A DNA stretch of 64,000 bases from Clostridium sp. AN503 (GCF_040719375.1 NZ_JBFDTP010000002.1:2604001-2668000); one strand, 5' to 3'. Shown: positions 52,174 to 61,775, numbered from the stretch's first letter. Notes: a model not told the origin generated them from the sequence alone. A program made the numbers and translations.

Positions 52174-55086
52174 TCACAGTCCCCTTGTCTCCATCTCTGA
52201 ATCCTGGATCTCGCCGCGGTATTTCCTCCAGTAACGTCCTCCCAGGGCAATGAACAGCAGCATCACCGTGCTCCCTGCCGAGATCATCCAGCCCAGGTTC
52301 AGGCCCTCCGGCCGGTAACTCATCTCCACCGTGTGGCTTCCCGGCGTCAGCCTTACGCCGATGAAGGAATCAAGCATCTTCGCCGCCGGCTGCTCCACTC
52401 CGTCCACCAGGATCTTCCACCCCTTGTCATAAGGAATGGTCGTCATCATCATGCCGTTTTCCTGACATGCGATCGTCCCCTTCAAATAAGTATCGCCTGT
52501 CCAGTTGCTCAGCTTCCATGGCGTCTCTGACAGCTTGTCATATACTGCCGCCAGGCCTTCCTCCGAGAACCGGTAGACGTCCGCCCACATGGATTCTTCC
52601 GTGTTTTCAGCTGTCAGGCTCACTTCCTCGCCTGCGGTACAGTAGCCCAGCTCCAAAAGGTAACCGCGGTCCACATTATTCCAGGTCTTTGTGCCCTTCC
52701 AGGTGTTGACCGTCACCTTCTCGATCTTTTTATTGCCCACATAGGCGTAGTACTCTCCGCTTACCTCCGGGTAGAACGTAAGCTTCTTCCCATCCGCCCG
52801 CGCATCCAGCACCATGCTCATCACATGTTCCGTCTCCAGGCTGTCTGTCAGGCTGTTCTGTACATCTGCCGGATTGCCGGTCTCCAAATCCCAGCGCTCT
52901 TCAAAATCCGGAGCCACAAAAAATCCAAGCGGCAGAGCGTATTTATTCTGGTACAGTAAGATTTCTTCCTCCTGGGCTAAAAACTCCCGGATGCCCGAAG
53001 GATCCGGCTCCTCAGAAAAAAGCGCGTATTTGACAGCAAACAATGCATCGATGAGCGGCGTGCTCCCCGTGATGCTGTAGGCATTGGTGGAGCTTTCGCA
53101 GCCAAGCCGCTTAAACAATTTAGAAAGATCCGCATTTGCCGTGGAGGAGAACAGCGATACCGACGGGAAATGCATCCATGCACCGTCATTTTTCGTCTTG
53201 CGCGTCACCTTTTCCACCCGGTAAAATGTCTCATTGGGCAGCAGGGAGCCCACCAGACGTTCCACAGCCTCATTGTCCGCTGTGTAAGCAGTGCGGCTGG
53301 TGGTCGTCACGCTGGTCACCGTGGTATTCACCGCAGACTCGATGGAGACCACCGCCAGCGCAAATAAAACCGCCCCATTAGCAAATTTCGGCCCCTTCCG
53401 GTACAGGGCAATGGCTGCCAGATACAGCGCAAGGAACAGGATCGCCACATAGAACACGATAAAGTGGAAATGTTCCTCCGTCACCAGCTTCTGCGCCAGC
53501 AAAACAAAGACCACCGCCGCCGCAAACGACAGCGTCACATGATGCCAGGGCGTCTCACGCAGATGCATATATGCCCGGTAACACACCAGGAGCACCAGGA
53601 ATATATAGATGTAGGACTGGCGGCAGGGCAGGCTGTTGGGAAAATGGAAGCCGTGCCACAAAAAGTTCATCACATTGAAGGAAAAACTCGCCATGAAGAA
53701 CAGCAGCAGGATACAGTACACCGCCTTTTCCTTTGCAGATATCTTCCGGTTCGCCAGGTACAGCGGGAAAAACATAAGCACCGCCACGCCGCAGTAGATA
53801 TTGGGCCAGTGATCCAGCCCGATCTCCGTCTCCACATTGCCGATATGGCGCGCGATCATGTCAAATATGGGGAAATACTGGGTAAAGGTTTTCGGGAAGG
53901 TGGAATCCGCCGACGCCGTCATCTGCAGGGCGTAGATCTCTGGTATGAGGACCACCGCCGCCAGACCTCCCGCCAGCAGGGAATACAGCGCAAACTGAAA
54001 ACTCCGCCCGACGAATTTCTCCCATGTCATACGACCGTCCAGGATCAGCAGCGCAATGAAATACATCACCATGAAAATGCAGGTCATGATGGAAATATAG
54101 TAGTTGGACAGGATCGACATCCCCAGGGCAAGGCAGTAAAGCATCCCTTTTCCGTCTTTCACCAGCCGCTCCAGGCCAAGAACGATCAGCGGGAACAGGA
54201 TGATACAGTCCAGCCACATGATGTTCCAGCTGTAAGCCGCCATATATCCCGAAAGCGCGTAGAAAATGCCGAAAAAGGCGATACCAAAATCACAGGTCTT
54301 ACAGTGCCTGCGCAGATAGTACGCCATGGAAAGCCCGGACAGGCCGATCTTTAACACGATCATATAGGTCATAAACTCAATGACCAGATTTTTCGGGCAC
54401 AGCACCAAAAGCCAGTTGAGCGGGCTTGCCAGATAGTAGGCGTACAATGCAGAAAAGTTCACACCCATTCCCACATCCCAGCTGTAAAGCAGGCTGCCGC
54501 CGTGAGTCAGTTTATTCTGAAACTCCGAGAAAAACGGCGCATACTGATGATACATGTCTGTCCGCAGAAAGGATTCCTCTCCAAACGGAAAGATCCCGCG
54601 CTGGGCAAATATGATCAGCATGATAATGACCGGCACGATAAATGCCGCCGCCAGTCCGTCATAAGGCCGCACAAGGCTCCAGCCTGAAAATCTGCTTCCA
54701 CGCCCGTCCGTCCTGCCTCTGAAGACTTTCGCACCGGGCCATCCATGCATCTTCGCCTGCCTGATCCTGCGGGCCGGGTTCTTCCTGCCGGGAATTTCCT
54801 CACCACGATCATTCTCGCACGGTTCTGCATCCGTCAGAGGCTCAGCTGCATCTTTCGCGGCATCCGGCAGCAGTCCGGTCCTGCTCCGCTCTGCATCGTC
54901 TCCCCGCAGCAGCGTATCCTCCGACCGGACAGCTTGTCCCTCAATATCTGTCACCGCCGATTCCATCTCCGCCAAAAGCCCTTCTACAGGATCGTCCTGG
55001 GCTTTTGTCTCTTTGTCTTTTATTTCTTCTGTCATTAGTAAGTCCTCTAATTCTTTCGTAATCCGGGTGATCTCTCCGTTATACAT
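52174..55086 (-). CDS. YfhO-family membrane protein with a long cytoplasmic N-terminal extension
   Basis: 970 residues. A hydrophilic, acidic N-terminus of about 140 residues, then 12 or more membrane helices (from FIVPVIIMLIIFAQRG to about residue 560), an extracytoplasmic domain, and a final helix near 935-955. YfhO proteins resemble GT-C glycosyltransferases and take part in decorating lipoteichoic acid or other wall polymers with sugars (family knowledge). Start supported by the SD AAGGAG 8 bases upstream. It follows a GtrA-family gene by 16 bases; that pairing fits a lipid-linked-sugar flipping and transfer pathway. Confidence 0.9.
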   Translation of the reverse strand: MYNGEITRITKELEDLLMTEEIKDKETKAQDDPVEGLLAEMESAVTDIEGQAVRSEDTLLRGDDAERSRTGLLPDAAKDAAEPLTDAEPCENDRGEEIPGRKNPARRIRQAKMHGWPGAKVFRGRTDGRGSRFSGWSLVRPYDGLAAAFIVPVIIMLIIFAQRGIFPFGEESFLRTDMYHQYAPFFSEFQNKLTHGGSLLYSWDVGMGVNFSALYAYYLASPLNWLLVLCPKNLVIEFMTYMIVLKIGLSGLSMAYYLRRHCKTCDFGIAFFGIFYALSGYMAAYSWNIMWLDCIILFPLIVLGLERLVKDGKGMLYCLALGMSILSNYYISIMTCIFMVMYFIALLILDGRMTWEKFVGRSFQFALYSLLAGGLAAVVLIPEIYALQMTASADSTFPKTFTQYFPIFDMIARHIGNVETEIGLDHWPNIYCGVAVLMFFPLYLANRKISAKEKAVYCILLLFFMASFSFNVMNFLWHGFHFPNSLPCRQSYIYIFLVLLVCYRAYMHLRETPWHHVTLSFAAAVVFVLLAQKLVTEEHFHFIVFYVAILFLALYLAAIALYRKGPKFANGAVLFALAVVSIESAVNTTVTSVTTTSRTAYTADNEAVERLVGSLLPNETFYRVEKVTRKTKNDGAWMHFPSVSLFSSTANADLSKLFKRLGCESSTNAYSITGSTPLIDALFAVKYALFSEEPDPSGIREFLAQEEEILLYQNKYALPLGFFVAPDFEERWDLETGNPADVQNSLTDSLETEHVMSMVLDARADGKKLTFYPEVSGEYYAYVGNKKIEKVTVNTWKGTKTWNNVDRGYLLELGYCTAGEEVSLTAENTEESMWADVYRFSEEGLAAVYDKLSETPWKLSNWTGDTYLKGTIACQENGMMMTTIPYDKGWKILVDGVEQPAAKMLDSFIGVRLTPGSHTVEMSYRPEGLNLGWMISAGSTVMLLFIALGGRYWRKYRGEIQDSEMETRGL

Positions 55087-55102
55087 ATCCGGCTCTCCTT
55101 GC

Positions 55103-55537
55103 TTACGATACCTTTGTTTCCTTTTCCTTTTTAAATATGAAAAGCTTGCTGAACAGGTAATTGAGTACCAGCGAGATCGCAGATACGACCACTTTACAGA
55201 TAAAATCCTGCTTGATCCCCAGCCCGTCCACCATCACGATCATCGCCACCATGGTGAACACACCGGTAGCTGCCCTGCATATGACAAACGGTACAAATTC
55301 CTGCCACACCTTTTTTGGGTGCAGATCCCAGCTGTTAAACACAAAAAGCTTGTTGGTGACAAATGCAAACAGCACTGCCGCCGCCCAGGACCCCGCCGTG
55401 GCGATCCGGTAATCGATCCCCAACTGTCTCATATACCAGTAGCTGATCCAGTCCACCAATGTGGTCAGCACACCGAATATCAGATAGGAAATCGTCTCAC
55501 GGTTCACAAATTTCTTCCACAATCGTTCTATCATCAC
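55103..55537 (-). CDS. GtrA-family membrane protein
   Basis: 144 residues with four membrane helices (GVLTTLVDWISYWYMR, FAFVTNKLFVF near the middle, and a basic C-terminus). GtrA-like proteins are proposed to flip undecaprenyl-phosphate-linked sugars for cell-surface glycosylation. First gene of a two-gene unit with the YfhO protein; a TATAAT -10 lies at 55565-55570 with a poor -35. Confidence 0.9.
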   Translation of the reverse strand: MMIERLWKKFVNRETISYLIFGVLTTLVDWISYWYMRQLGIDYRIATAGSWAAAVLFAFVTNKLFVFNSWDLHPKKVWQEFVPFVICRAATGVFTMVAMIVMVDGLGIKQDFICKVVVSAISLVLNYLFSKLFIFKKEKETKVS

Positions 55538-55651
55538 TTATTCTCCCTATACATAGTCTATTGTATTATAGGGCAGGAACCGCAAAAAGTAAAGGTTGAG
55601 TAACAGTTCAGCGCGGGGGAGTTTGCTGGCAGAGGAGAAGGAGGGGCCAGT

Positions 55652-57256
55652 CTACCTCTGAAGCCGATACAACACATTCCCTTCCTTTATGGTCTCCGCC
55701 ACTGCAATATCCTTCAGCTCCATTTTTCCTGCTGTCAAAGGATTTTTCTCCAGGATCACCATGTCGGCAAGTTTTCCCGCCTCTAAAGTCCCTTTCCGGT
55801 CCTCCTCGTGATAGGCATACGCTGCGTTTATGGTAATGCCCTTCAGCGCTTCATACACGCTCAAACACTGATCCACCCCAATCTTTACGCCGCTTCTGGT
55901 CAGGCGGTTCACTGCACACCACACGGTCCGCATCATGTCCGGAGGCAGTACCGGACAGTCCTGGTGGAAATTATACCGGAGTCCAAGATCCGCTGCCGCC
56001 TTCGCCGGGCTGATATGAGATCCGCGCTCCGGACCCAGGTTCTTTAAATGTACATCTCCCCAATAATAGGTATGCGCCACAAAGATCGACGGAATCATGC
56101 CGATACGCTTCATCTCCTCCAGCTGGTCGTCGCGGACCGTCTGGCAATGGATCATCACAGGCCGGAGATCCCTCCCGGAATCCAGTTCCTGCTCCAGGGC
56201 CTTTTTGTAGCACCGGATATACTGACCGGAAGCCGCGTCTCCGTTGGCATGGGCCAAAAGCTGGTAACCGTGCCTGAGTGCGCACCGGGCGGCCGCCACC
56301 ACCGCATCATCTTCCTGAGTCGGATACCCGCAGTAGCTTTCCTCCCCTTCATAGGGCCGGGTCAGCCATGCCGATTTGCCCTGGGGCGATCCGTCCAGAA
56401 AAATCTTCGCCCCATCCACCTTTAAATGATTCCAATATTGTAAAAACAGCTCCGGATGCTCTGCCATAAGCATTTCCGGCTCCTCGTTAAACATCAGATA
56501 CGACACCACGTCCAACCGAAAAACATTCTGCCCCGCCATTTCAAGCATTTCCTCAAAAACCTGGCGGCTTGTTCCCCCGTCCTGTACCGTAGTGATCCCG
56601 TATTTCAGATAAATATCCTGCACCCGCCTCATCTGCTCCACGGAATCCGCCTGCACCCTGGAAAATGCGGTCATCAAAAGCGGGCCGAACGCTGCCAGCT
56701 CCTCCGCATAACCATTCAGCCGTCCGTCCTCGTATCTTCCATAACGCCCGCCCTTCGGGTCCTTTGTCTCATCCGTCAGACCTGAAATACGAAGAAGCGG
56801 CGTGTTCGCAACTCCCATATGCCCGGAGGAATGATACAGATAGATCGGAATCTCATTTGACACCGCATCCAGGATATCCCGTGTGGGATGGACTCCTTCC
56901 TTCAGGAAATTGTGGTCATACCCAACTGCGATCAGGACGTCCGCCCCGGTCAGCTTATGTTCCTTGAGATATGCCTTTAAAGCCTCCTGGATCTCTGAAA
57001 AGGACGTGCAGTCCGAAACGTCCGGGAACGCGGAAAAACGGGAGTACATGGAGATGTGGCTGTGACCGTCAATAAAAGACGGCATAAGCGTTCTCCCCTT
57101 TAAATCTATCAGCTCCGCATCCGCGCCGCACAGTGCCCTGGCCTCCTTTAAGCTGCCCACAAACCGGATCTGCCCGTCTTCGGTGAGCACCGCCTCCGGC
57201 GCATCCTCTTCCCGCACCATGGTAACAATATCTCCGCCATAATATAATTTCTGCAT
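55652..57256 (-). CDS. YtcJ-like metal-dependent amidohydrolase
   Basis: 534 residues; start ATG 57256 with SD GGAGGG. Amidohydrolase-3 fold with HxH ligand DGHSHIS, a later ligand region HANGDAASG, FHQDCPVLPPDMM and the composite beta-sandwich domain at both ends (GGDIVTMVREED; GTLEAGKLADMVILEKNP). Members hydrolyse C-N bonds of varied substrates, including N-substituted formamides; the substrate is unknown here. Monocistronic with a strong promoter. Confidence 0.9.
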   Translation of the reverse strand: MQKLYYGGDIVTMVREEDAPEAVLTEDGQIRFVGSLKEARALCGADAELIDLKGRTLMPSFIDGHSHISMYSRFSAFPDVSDCTSFSEIQEALKAYLKEHKLTGADVLIAVGYDHNFLKEGVHPTRDILDAVSNEIPIYLYHSSGHMGVANTPLLRISGLTDETKDPKGGRYGRYEDGRLNGYAEELAAFGPLLMTAFSRVQADSVEQMRRVQDIYLKYGITTVQDGGTSRQVFEEMLEMAGQNVFRLDVVSYLMFNEEPEMLMAEHPELFLQYWNHLKVDGAKIFLDGSPQGKSAWLTRPYEGEESYCGYPTQEDDAVVAAARCALRHGYQLLAHANGDAASGQYIRCYKKALEQELDSGRDLRPVMIHCQTVRDDQLEEMKRIGMIPSIFVAHTYYWGDVHLKNLGPERGSHISPAKAAADLGLRYNFHQDCPVLPPDMMRTVWCAVNRLTRSGVKIGVDQCLSVYEALKGITINAAYAYHEEDRKGTLEAGKLADMVILEKNPLTAGKMELKDIAVAETIKEGNVLYRLQR

Positions 57257-57305
57257 AATTCCCTCCACTGCAATTCGTCCATCAGTTACCGGTCACTCTG
57301 ATCCC

Positions 57306-57335
57306 AGTATACCCAGATCTCCGCATTTTTGTCAA
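57306..57335 (-). promoter_or_regulatory. Amidohydrolase gene promoter
   Basis: Minus strand: TTGACA (57330-57335), 18-bp spacer, TATACT (57306-57311). Its -35 is 7 bases from the -35 of the divergent EIIA promoter, so a single bound regulator could affect both. Confidence 0.8.
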
Positions 57336-57342
57336 CGCCGCC

Positions 57343-57371
57343 TTGTAACGTCCCTTCCATTGTGCTAAAAT
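57343..57371 (+). promoter_or_regulatory. EIIA gene promoter
   Basis: TTGTAA (57343-57348), 17-bp spacer, TAAAAT (57366-57371). SD AAGAAGGG precedes the ATG at 57421. Confidence 0.7.
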
Positions 57372-57420
57372 GTATGGAGAACAGAAAGCACTACACATCA
57401 GAAAAGAAGGGTAACCTAAT

Positions 57421-57900
57421 ATGTTTGAATTTCTTAAAAAAAATACCGTACGGGAATTAAGAGCCATGGCCAGCGGAAAAGTCATCCCGGTCTCTGAAGT
57501 AAAGGACGATGTATTTTCCTCCTGTATGCTCGGCAATGGTATCGCGGTCCATCCCATTAACGGCACCGTTGTATCGCCGGTGAATGGCGAGATCAGCGTT
57601 ACGATGGACGGTTCCAACCACGCTGTGAGTATTAAGGCCGGACCTGGCTTCGACCTGCTGATCCATATTGGCCTGGACACCGTATCCCTGAATGGAAAAG
57701 GCCTTACCTCCCATGTCAGCATGGGACAGAAGGTCAAGGCGGGCGATAAACTGATCACATTTGATAAAGAATACATTGAATCCATGGGGCTCTGTGCCGA
57801 TGTGATCCTGGTTGTCCTGGACAATCCTGAGCTTCCTGCCATCAGCTACCAGACAGGCATGGATGCAGTTGCCGGGGAGACCATCGTCGCCACCTGGTAG
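57421..57900 (+). CDS. PTS glucose-family EIIA protein (stand-alone)
   Basis: 159 residues, a single Crr/EIIA-Glc-type domain. The active-site His pair is His67 (SNHAVSI) and the phosphorylated His82 (LLIHIGLDTVSLNGKG). Other motifs are GIAVHPINGTVVSPVNGEI and GQKVKAGDKLITFD. It accepts phosphate from HPr and passes it to an EIIB. No EIIB or EIIC gene is nearby, so it must serve a transporter elsewhere or have a regulatory role. Confidence 0.95.
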   Translation: MFEFLKKNTVRELRAMASGKVIPVSEVKDDVFSSCMLGNGIAVHPINGTVVSPVNGEISVTMDGSNHAVSIKAGPGFDLLIHIGLDTVSLNGKGLTSHVSMGQKVKAGDKLITFDKEYIESMGLCADVILVVLDNPELPAISYQTGMDAVAGETIVATW

Positions 57901-57913
57901 GAAAGGAACACTT

Positions 57914-59134
57914 ATGGCAGGACCGGGTATCGATCAGATCAGAAGCTTCCGGCTGCATTCCCATCATCTGGATGCAGCTTATAAAAAATCAGACATTTTC
58001 CGGGCTGCCGGCGCCTGCGGACTGCAGAATACGCCGCCCGGCGCCTGGGAGACAGCGCTTCACAGCCGTATCCCAGGCTGCAGCACACTGGACATGGAGC
58101 AGTTTCTTTGTAAAGACAGGTCGCTTTTGCAGGCCTGGAGCATACGTGGGATTCCCGTCGTGTTCCCGGCCTCTGAGAGCGATATTTTTTTATCTTCACT
58201 GATTCCTGCGGACGGGGAGCCCTGGATCTATACGCGGGGGATTGCCCTGGCGCTTGATTTGCTTCAGATGACATTTGAGGAATTGCTGGATCTGCAAATG
58301 CAGGTCATGCCAAAGCTTGACGACACCCTGATCATCAGCAAAAGTGCTCTGGATCAGACGATCGCCGGGTGGATGCTCCCTCTGCTGCCCGCTGCCAAAC
58401 GCGGGCTGTGGAATCAGCCATCCATGTATGGCAGTCCTGACATACAGACTGTGGGCGGCGCTGTGGTATCCTTCCTGCTCAGGCCATGCGCGTTCTGCCA
58501 GCTGGTTGTCTTTGGAGAACGGGACGGCATCAGCCCGTCCTTCACCTCTTACAAAAGCTGGACCGGACACGCAGCGGCCTCCGGCGCCGGCATCGATCCT
58601 GCCATCCATATGGATGCTGTTAAAAAGCTTGTCCGGAAATACCTGCACTGCTACGGTCCTGCAACAGTTGACGGGTTCACAAGCTGGCTTGGCTGTTCCG
58701 GCAAACAGGGACGGCGTATGTGGAAAACAGTCTCCCAGGAGATGGAACCGGTAACTGTCTTCGGGAAAAAGGCTTTTATCCTGTCCGAGGACCGGGAAAG
58801 ATTGTTTACTCCCGCTTCTTTCGACCGGGAACTGCTGCTTCTCGGCGGTCACGATCCCTTTCTTGATCAGAGAGACCGGATCATCCTTCAGCCGGAAAAA
58901 AACCTTCACAAGCAGATCTGGAGGCTGGTGTCCAATCCGGGGGCAATTGTATACCGGGGAGAGATCATCGGAATCTGGAACAGCCGGAAGAAGGGCATGG
59001 GCATGGATATTACCGTAAAGCTTTGGGTACAATCCCACACAAAAGCAGATAAGCACAGGCTTGGCATGCTTGCCGAAGAATATGCCGCTTTCCGCCAAAC
59101 TGAACTATCCGGATTTCAGATCCATACAGGTTAA
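57914..59134 (+). CDS. HTH_42 winged-helix protein (AlkZ-like family)
   Basis: 406 residues from the ATG at 57914 (SD GAAAGGA). It carries the HTH_42/DUF1006 fold of three winged-helix units found in the AlkZ and AlkX DNA glycosylase group: SIRGIPVVFP near residue 70, RKYLHCYGPATVDGFTSWLG near residue 240, and LLLLGGHDPFLDQRDR near residue 315 (approximate). The Gln-x-Gln/Asp catalytic element of AlkZ could not be placed with confidence, so a repair activity is uncertain. It lies 13 bases after the EIIA gene, in the same unit. Confidence 0.8.
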   Translation: MAGPGIDQIRSFRLHSHHLDAAYKKSDIFRAAGACGLQNTPPGAWETALHSRIPGCSTLDMEQFLCKDRSLLQAWSIRGIPVVFPASESDIFLSSLIPADGEPWIYTRGIALALDLLQMTFEELLDLQMQVMPKLDDTLIISKSALDQTIAGWMLPLLPAAKRGLWNQPSMYGSPDIQTVGGAVVSFLLRPCAFCQLVVFGERDGISPSFTSYKSWTGHAAASGAGIDPAIHMDAVKKLVRKYLHCYGPATVDGFTSWLGCSGKQGRRMWKTVSQEMEPVTVFGKKAFILSEDRERLFTPASFDRELLLLGGHDPFLDQRDRIILQPEKNLHKQIWRLVSNPGAIVYRGEIIGIWNSRKKGMGMDITVKLWVQSHTKADKHRLGMLAEEYAAFRQTELSGFQIHTG

Positions 59135-59174
59135 TAATAAATGAAAGTATATTGCATAGAATGGAGAACAAAGA

Positions 59175-60017
59175 ATGCTGAAAAAGATATGCCGCACCTT
59201 CCTGTTCCTCCTGATCGCCTCTGCCTGCATCACAGGCTATGCGCGGTATATCGAACCGGAACTGCTGACCGTCAGATCTTACACGGTTGAAACTGAAAAA
59301 CCCATAAGCAGCTGCAAAGCTGTTTTCTTCACAGACACCCATTTTGGAAAGCTGTATGGCGAAGAACACGCCGCAAAGATCGCAGATAAGATCAACGCCC
59401 TGAATCCGGATATCGTGATCTTCGGCGGCGACCTGCTGGACAATTATGCCCGTGACAGAGAAACGCTCGACCTTGACCTGTTAAAGAAGGAACTGGGCCG
59501 CATGAAAGCAAACGCGGGTAAATACGCGGTCTGGGGCAATCACGATTATGGTGGCGGCGCCGTCCGCATCTATGAAGATCTGATGACTGCCTGTGGGTTT
59601 GAGGTGTTGGACGACGAGAGCCGCACACTGGACGACTACGGAATCAAAGTGATCGGATATGATGACTATCTGATGGGCTGGACCGATCCATCCCTTTATA
59701 CAGTAAAAAGCGACTTATTTAACATCATCGTGGCCCATGAGCCGGTGATCGCCCAGTCCATCAAAAGCCACAGTGACAATTTTATGCTGTCCGGCCACAC
59801 CCACGGCGGACAGGTCAGTATCCCCTTTCTCACTGCAAAGATCGTACCGCCCGGCTCCGGGGCCTTTATAAAAGGCTTCTATGACGCCGGAGAGATCGGA
59901 ACTGATTCATCTATAAATATGTACACCAGCAGCGGGATCGGCGTGACCAAATACCCCTTCCGCCTGTTCAATATACCGGAGATCGTGGAGATCCAGTTCC
60001 GGCAGGCCGGAGAATGA
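59175..60017 (+). CDS. YkuE-like metallophosphoesterase
   Basis: 280 residues. An N-terminal membrane anchor or signal (about 7-24) and a calcineurin-like phosphoesterase core with Asp54/His56 (FTDTHFG), Asp86 (GGDLLDN), Asn122/His123 (WGNHDYG), HEP and GHTHGGQ, so all metal ligands are present. Faces outward or is membrane-tethered; the substrate is unknown. Follows the HTH_42 gene by 40 bases and converges on a small membrane-protein gene. Confidence 0.92.
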   Translation: MLKKICRTFLFLLIASACITGYARYIEPELLTVRSYTVETEKPISSCKAVFFTDTHFGKLYGEEHAAKIADKINALNPDIVIFGGDLLDNYARDRETLDLDLLKKELGRMKANAGKYAVWGNHDYGGGAVRIYEDLMTACGFEVLDDESRTLDDYGIKVIGYDDYLMGWTDPSLYTVKSDLFNIIVAHEPVIAQSIKSHSDNFMLSGHTHGGQVSIPFLTAKIVPPGSGAFIKGFYDAGEIGTDSSINMYTSSGIGVTKYPFRLFNIPEIVEIQFRQAGE

Positions 60018-60034
60018 GCAGCAGGCCGCCTGAT

Positions 60035-60283
60035 TTATTTTCCCAGCGTCATCATGAGCAGGTTATAGCCCAGGATCGCATATATGATGACGGTCACTCC
60101 GACAAACATCTTAGCCTGCTGCTTTGCCCCCTTGTCGTACTTCTCCTTGGCGCTTGCCAGCATGGTCAGCCCCAGGAATAAGAACATGACCGGCATGATG
60201 ATGTCATAGGAAAGAACCCCCATCAGCCCCAACGCACCGGACAATATTGTGATCGCTGCAAAAATAAGTGCCAATCCTCTCAT
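60035..60283 (-). CDS. Small membrane protein (DUF3953-like)
   Basis: 82 residues, three hydrophobic segments (about 3-22, 27-43, 58-78) separated by a charged loop (SAKEKYDKGAKQQAK). Start at 60283, where AGGAGG is 8 bases upstream; a longer frame from 60343 begins inside a hairpin. Resembles the YczI/DUF3953 group in size and layout. Function unknown. Confidence 0.65.
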   Translation of the reverse strand: MRGLALIFAAITILSGALGLMGVLSYDIIMPVMFLFLGLTMLASAKEKYDKGAKQQAKMFVGVTVIIYAILGYNLLMMTLGK

Positions 60284-60333
60284 CGTAACTTCCTCCTGAT
60301 CCATTCTATAGTCAAACCCCATATTTCCTGTTA

Positions 60334-60358
60334 GAGGCAGCAAGTAACCTGCTGCCTC
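60334..60358 (-). terminator. Hairpin downstream of the aminotransferase gene
   Basis: GAGGCAGCA/TGCTGCCTC, a 9-bp stem, 30 bases after the aminotransferase stop. There is no T tract on the minus strand, so termination may be weak or processing may be involved. Confidence 0.5.
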
Positions 60359-60387
60359 CCAAAACTCATTATGATAACTGCCTTATC

Positions 60388-61710
60388 TTATGCTTCCCCA
60401 CTGGCCTTGCGGTCAGCCATGATCTTATCAATGCTCACAATCTTTACACACAGGGCAAACAGTTCCATCGCCACGATCAGATCACCCAGAGGCGGATAGG
60501 ACGGTGCGATGCGGATGTTGCTGTCCTGCGGATCTTTGCCGTATGGGTAGGTGGCTCCGGCGCCGGTCATCACCAGGCCCGCTTTCTTGCATTTCGCCAC
60601 AACGGTCTTCGCACAGCCGTCGAGAGAATCAAAGGAGATAAAATATCCGCCCTTCGGGGAGGTCCAGCTTCCGATGCCCAGGCCATCCAGCTCCCGCTCC
60701 AGGATACTGGTCACCGCCTCGAACTTCGGACGCATGCTGTCCGCATGCAGGCGCATATGCTCCACCATGCCATGGATGTCCTTAAAGAAACGCACATGGC
60801 GCAGCTGGTTCACCTTGTCATGGCCGATGGTCTGATATTTGAGCTGCTTTAAAATGTCCTCCAGGTTGTTGCGGGAGGTTGCGATCGCCGCAATACCGGA
60901 ACCTGGGAAGCTGATCTTGGAGGTGGAGGAGAACTTATAAACCAGATCCGGGTTCCCCGCGCGCTTACACTCTGCCAGGATCTCGATCAGATGATCCTGA
61001 TCATGGTCGTATAAATGATGGATCCCGTAGGCATTGTCCCAGTAGATCCTGAAGTCAGGAGCCGCCGGTTTCAGTCTCGCAAAGCGGCGCACAGTCTCGT
61101 CAGAATAGCTGACTCCGGTAGGATTGGAGTACTTCGGCACACACCAGATCCCTTTGATGGAATCATCATTTGCCACCAGACTCTCTACAACATCCATATC
61201 CGGCCCTTCGGCGTTCATCGGCACATTGACCATCTCGATGCCGAAATATTCGGTGATGCCAAAATGGCGGTCATAGCCCGGCACCGGGCAGAGGAACTTC
61301 ACTTTGTCCAGCTTGCTCCACGGAGTGGAACCCATCACGCCATGGGTCATGGAACGGGATACGGTATCGAACATTACATTTAAACTGGAGTTTCCGTAAA
61401 TGATGATGTTGTCAGGGGATACCTCCATCATATCGCCAATCAGCTCTTTCGCCTCTTTGATACCGGTCAGGACGCCGTAGTTGCGGCAGTCGGTACCATC
61501 CTCACAGATCAGGTCCTCATTGCTGCTTAATACGTCCATCATGCCCATGGACAGATCAAGCTGCTCTGCGCTTGGCTTGCCGCGGGACATATCCAGTCTC
61601 AAATCCCTGGCCTGGAATTCCTTATACTGGGCGGATAACTGTTTCCTGAGTGCCTGCAATTCTTCATTGCTCATTTCTGCATATGGCTGCATTTTCTTCT
61701 TCCTCCTCAT
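60388..61710 (-). CDS. MocR-like class I aminotransferase
   Basis: 440 residues (434 if the ATG at 61692 is used; both have SD sequences). Fold-type I PLP aminotransferase of the recently split aspartate aminotransferase group: MSRGKPSAEQLDLS, YGVLTGIKEAKELIGD, WCVPKYSNPTGVSYS, YWDNAYGIHHLYD and the PLP lysine in KFSSTSKISFPGSGI. No GntR-type HTH is present, unlike true MocR regulators. Likely transaminates an amino acid such as aspartate. Monocistronic. Confidence 0.92.
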   Translation of the reverse strand: MRRKKKMQPYAEMSNEELQALRKQLSAQYKEFQARDLRLDMSRGKPSAEQLDLSMGMMDVLSSNEDLICEDGTDCRNYGVLTGIKEAKELIGDMMEVSPDNIIIYGNSSLNVMFDTVSRSMTHGVMGSTPWSKLDKVKFLCPVPGYDRHFGITEYFGIEMVNVPMNAEGPDMDVVESLVANDDSIKGIWCVPKYSNPTGVSYSDETVRRFARLKPAAPDFRIYWDNAYGIHHLYDHDQDHLIEILAECKRAGNPDLVYKFSSTSKISFPGSGIAAIATSRNNLEDILKQLKYQTIGHDKVNQLRHVRFFKDIHGMVEHMRLHADSMRPKFEAVTSILERELDGLGIGSWTSPKGGYFISFDSLDGCAKTVVAKCKKAGLVMTGAGATYPYGKDPQDSNIRIAPSYPPLGDLIVAMELFALCVKIVSIDKIMADRKASGEA

Positions 61711-61743
61711 TCGATATAATCTCCTTTGTTTCCTCAGCGACGA

Positions 61744-61771
61744 GATAAAATACCTGTCAGGTCGTTTTATC
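61744..61771 (-). promoter_or_regulatory. Nested inverted repeat at the aminotransferase transcription start
   Basis: GATAAAA/TTTTATC outer arms enclose the palindrome ACCTGTCAGGT (61752-61762), beginning 4 bases after the -10. Possible operator or 5' mRNA hairpin. Confidence 0.5.
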
Positions 61772-61775
61772 CTAC

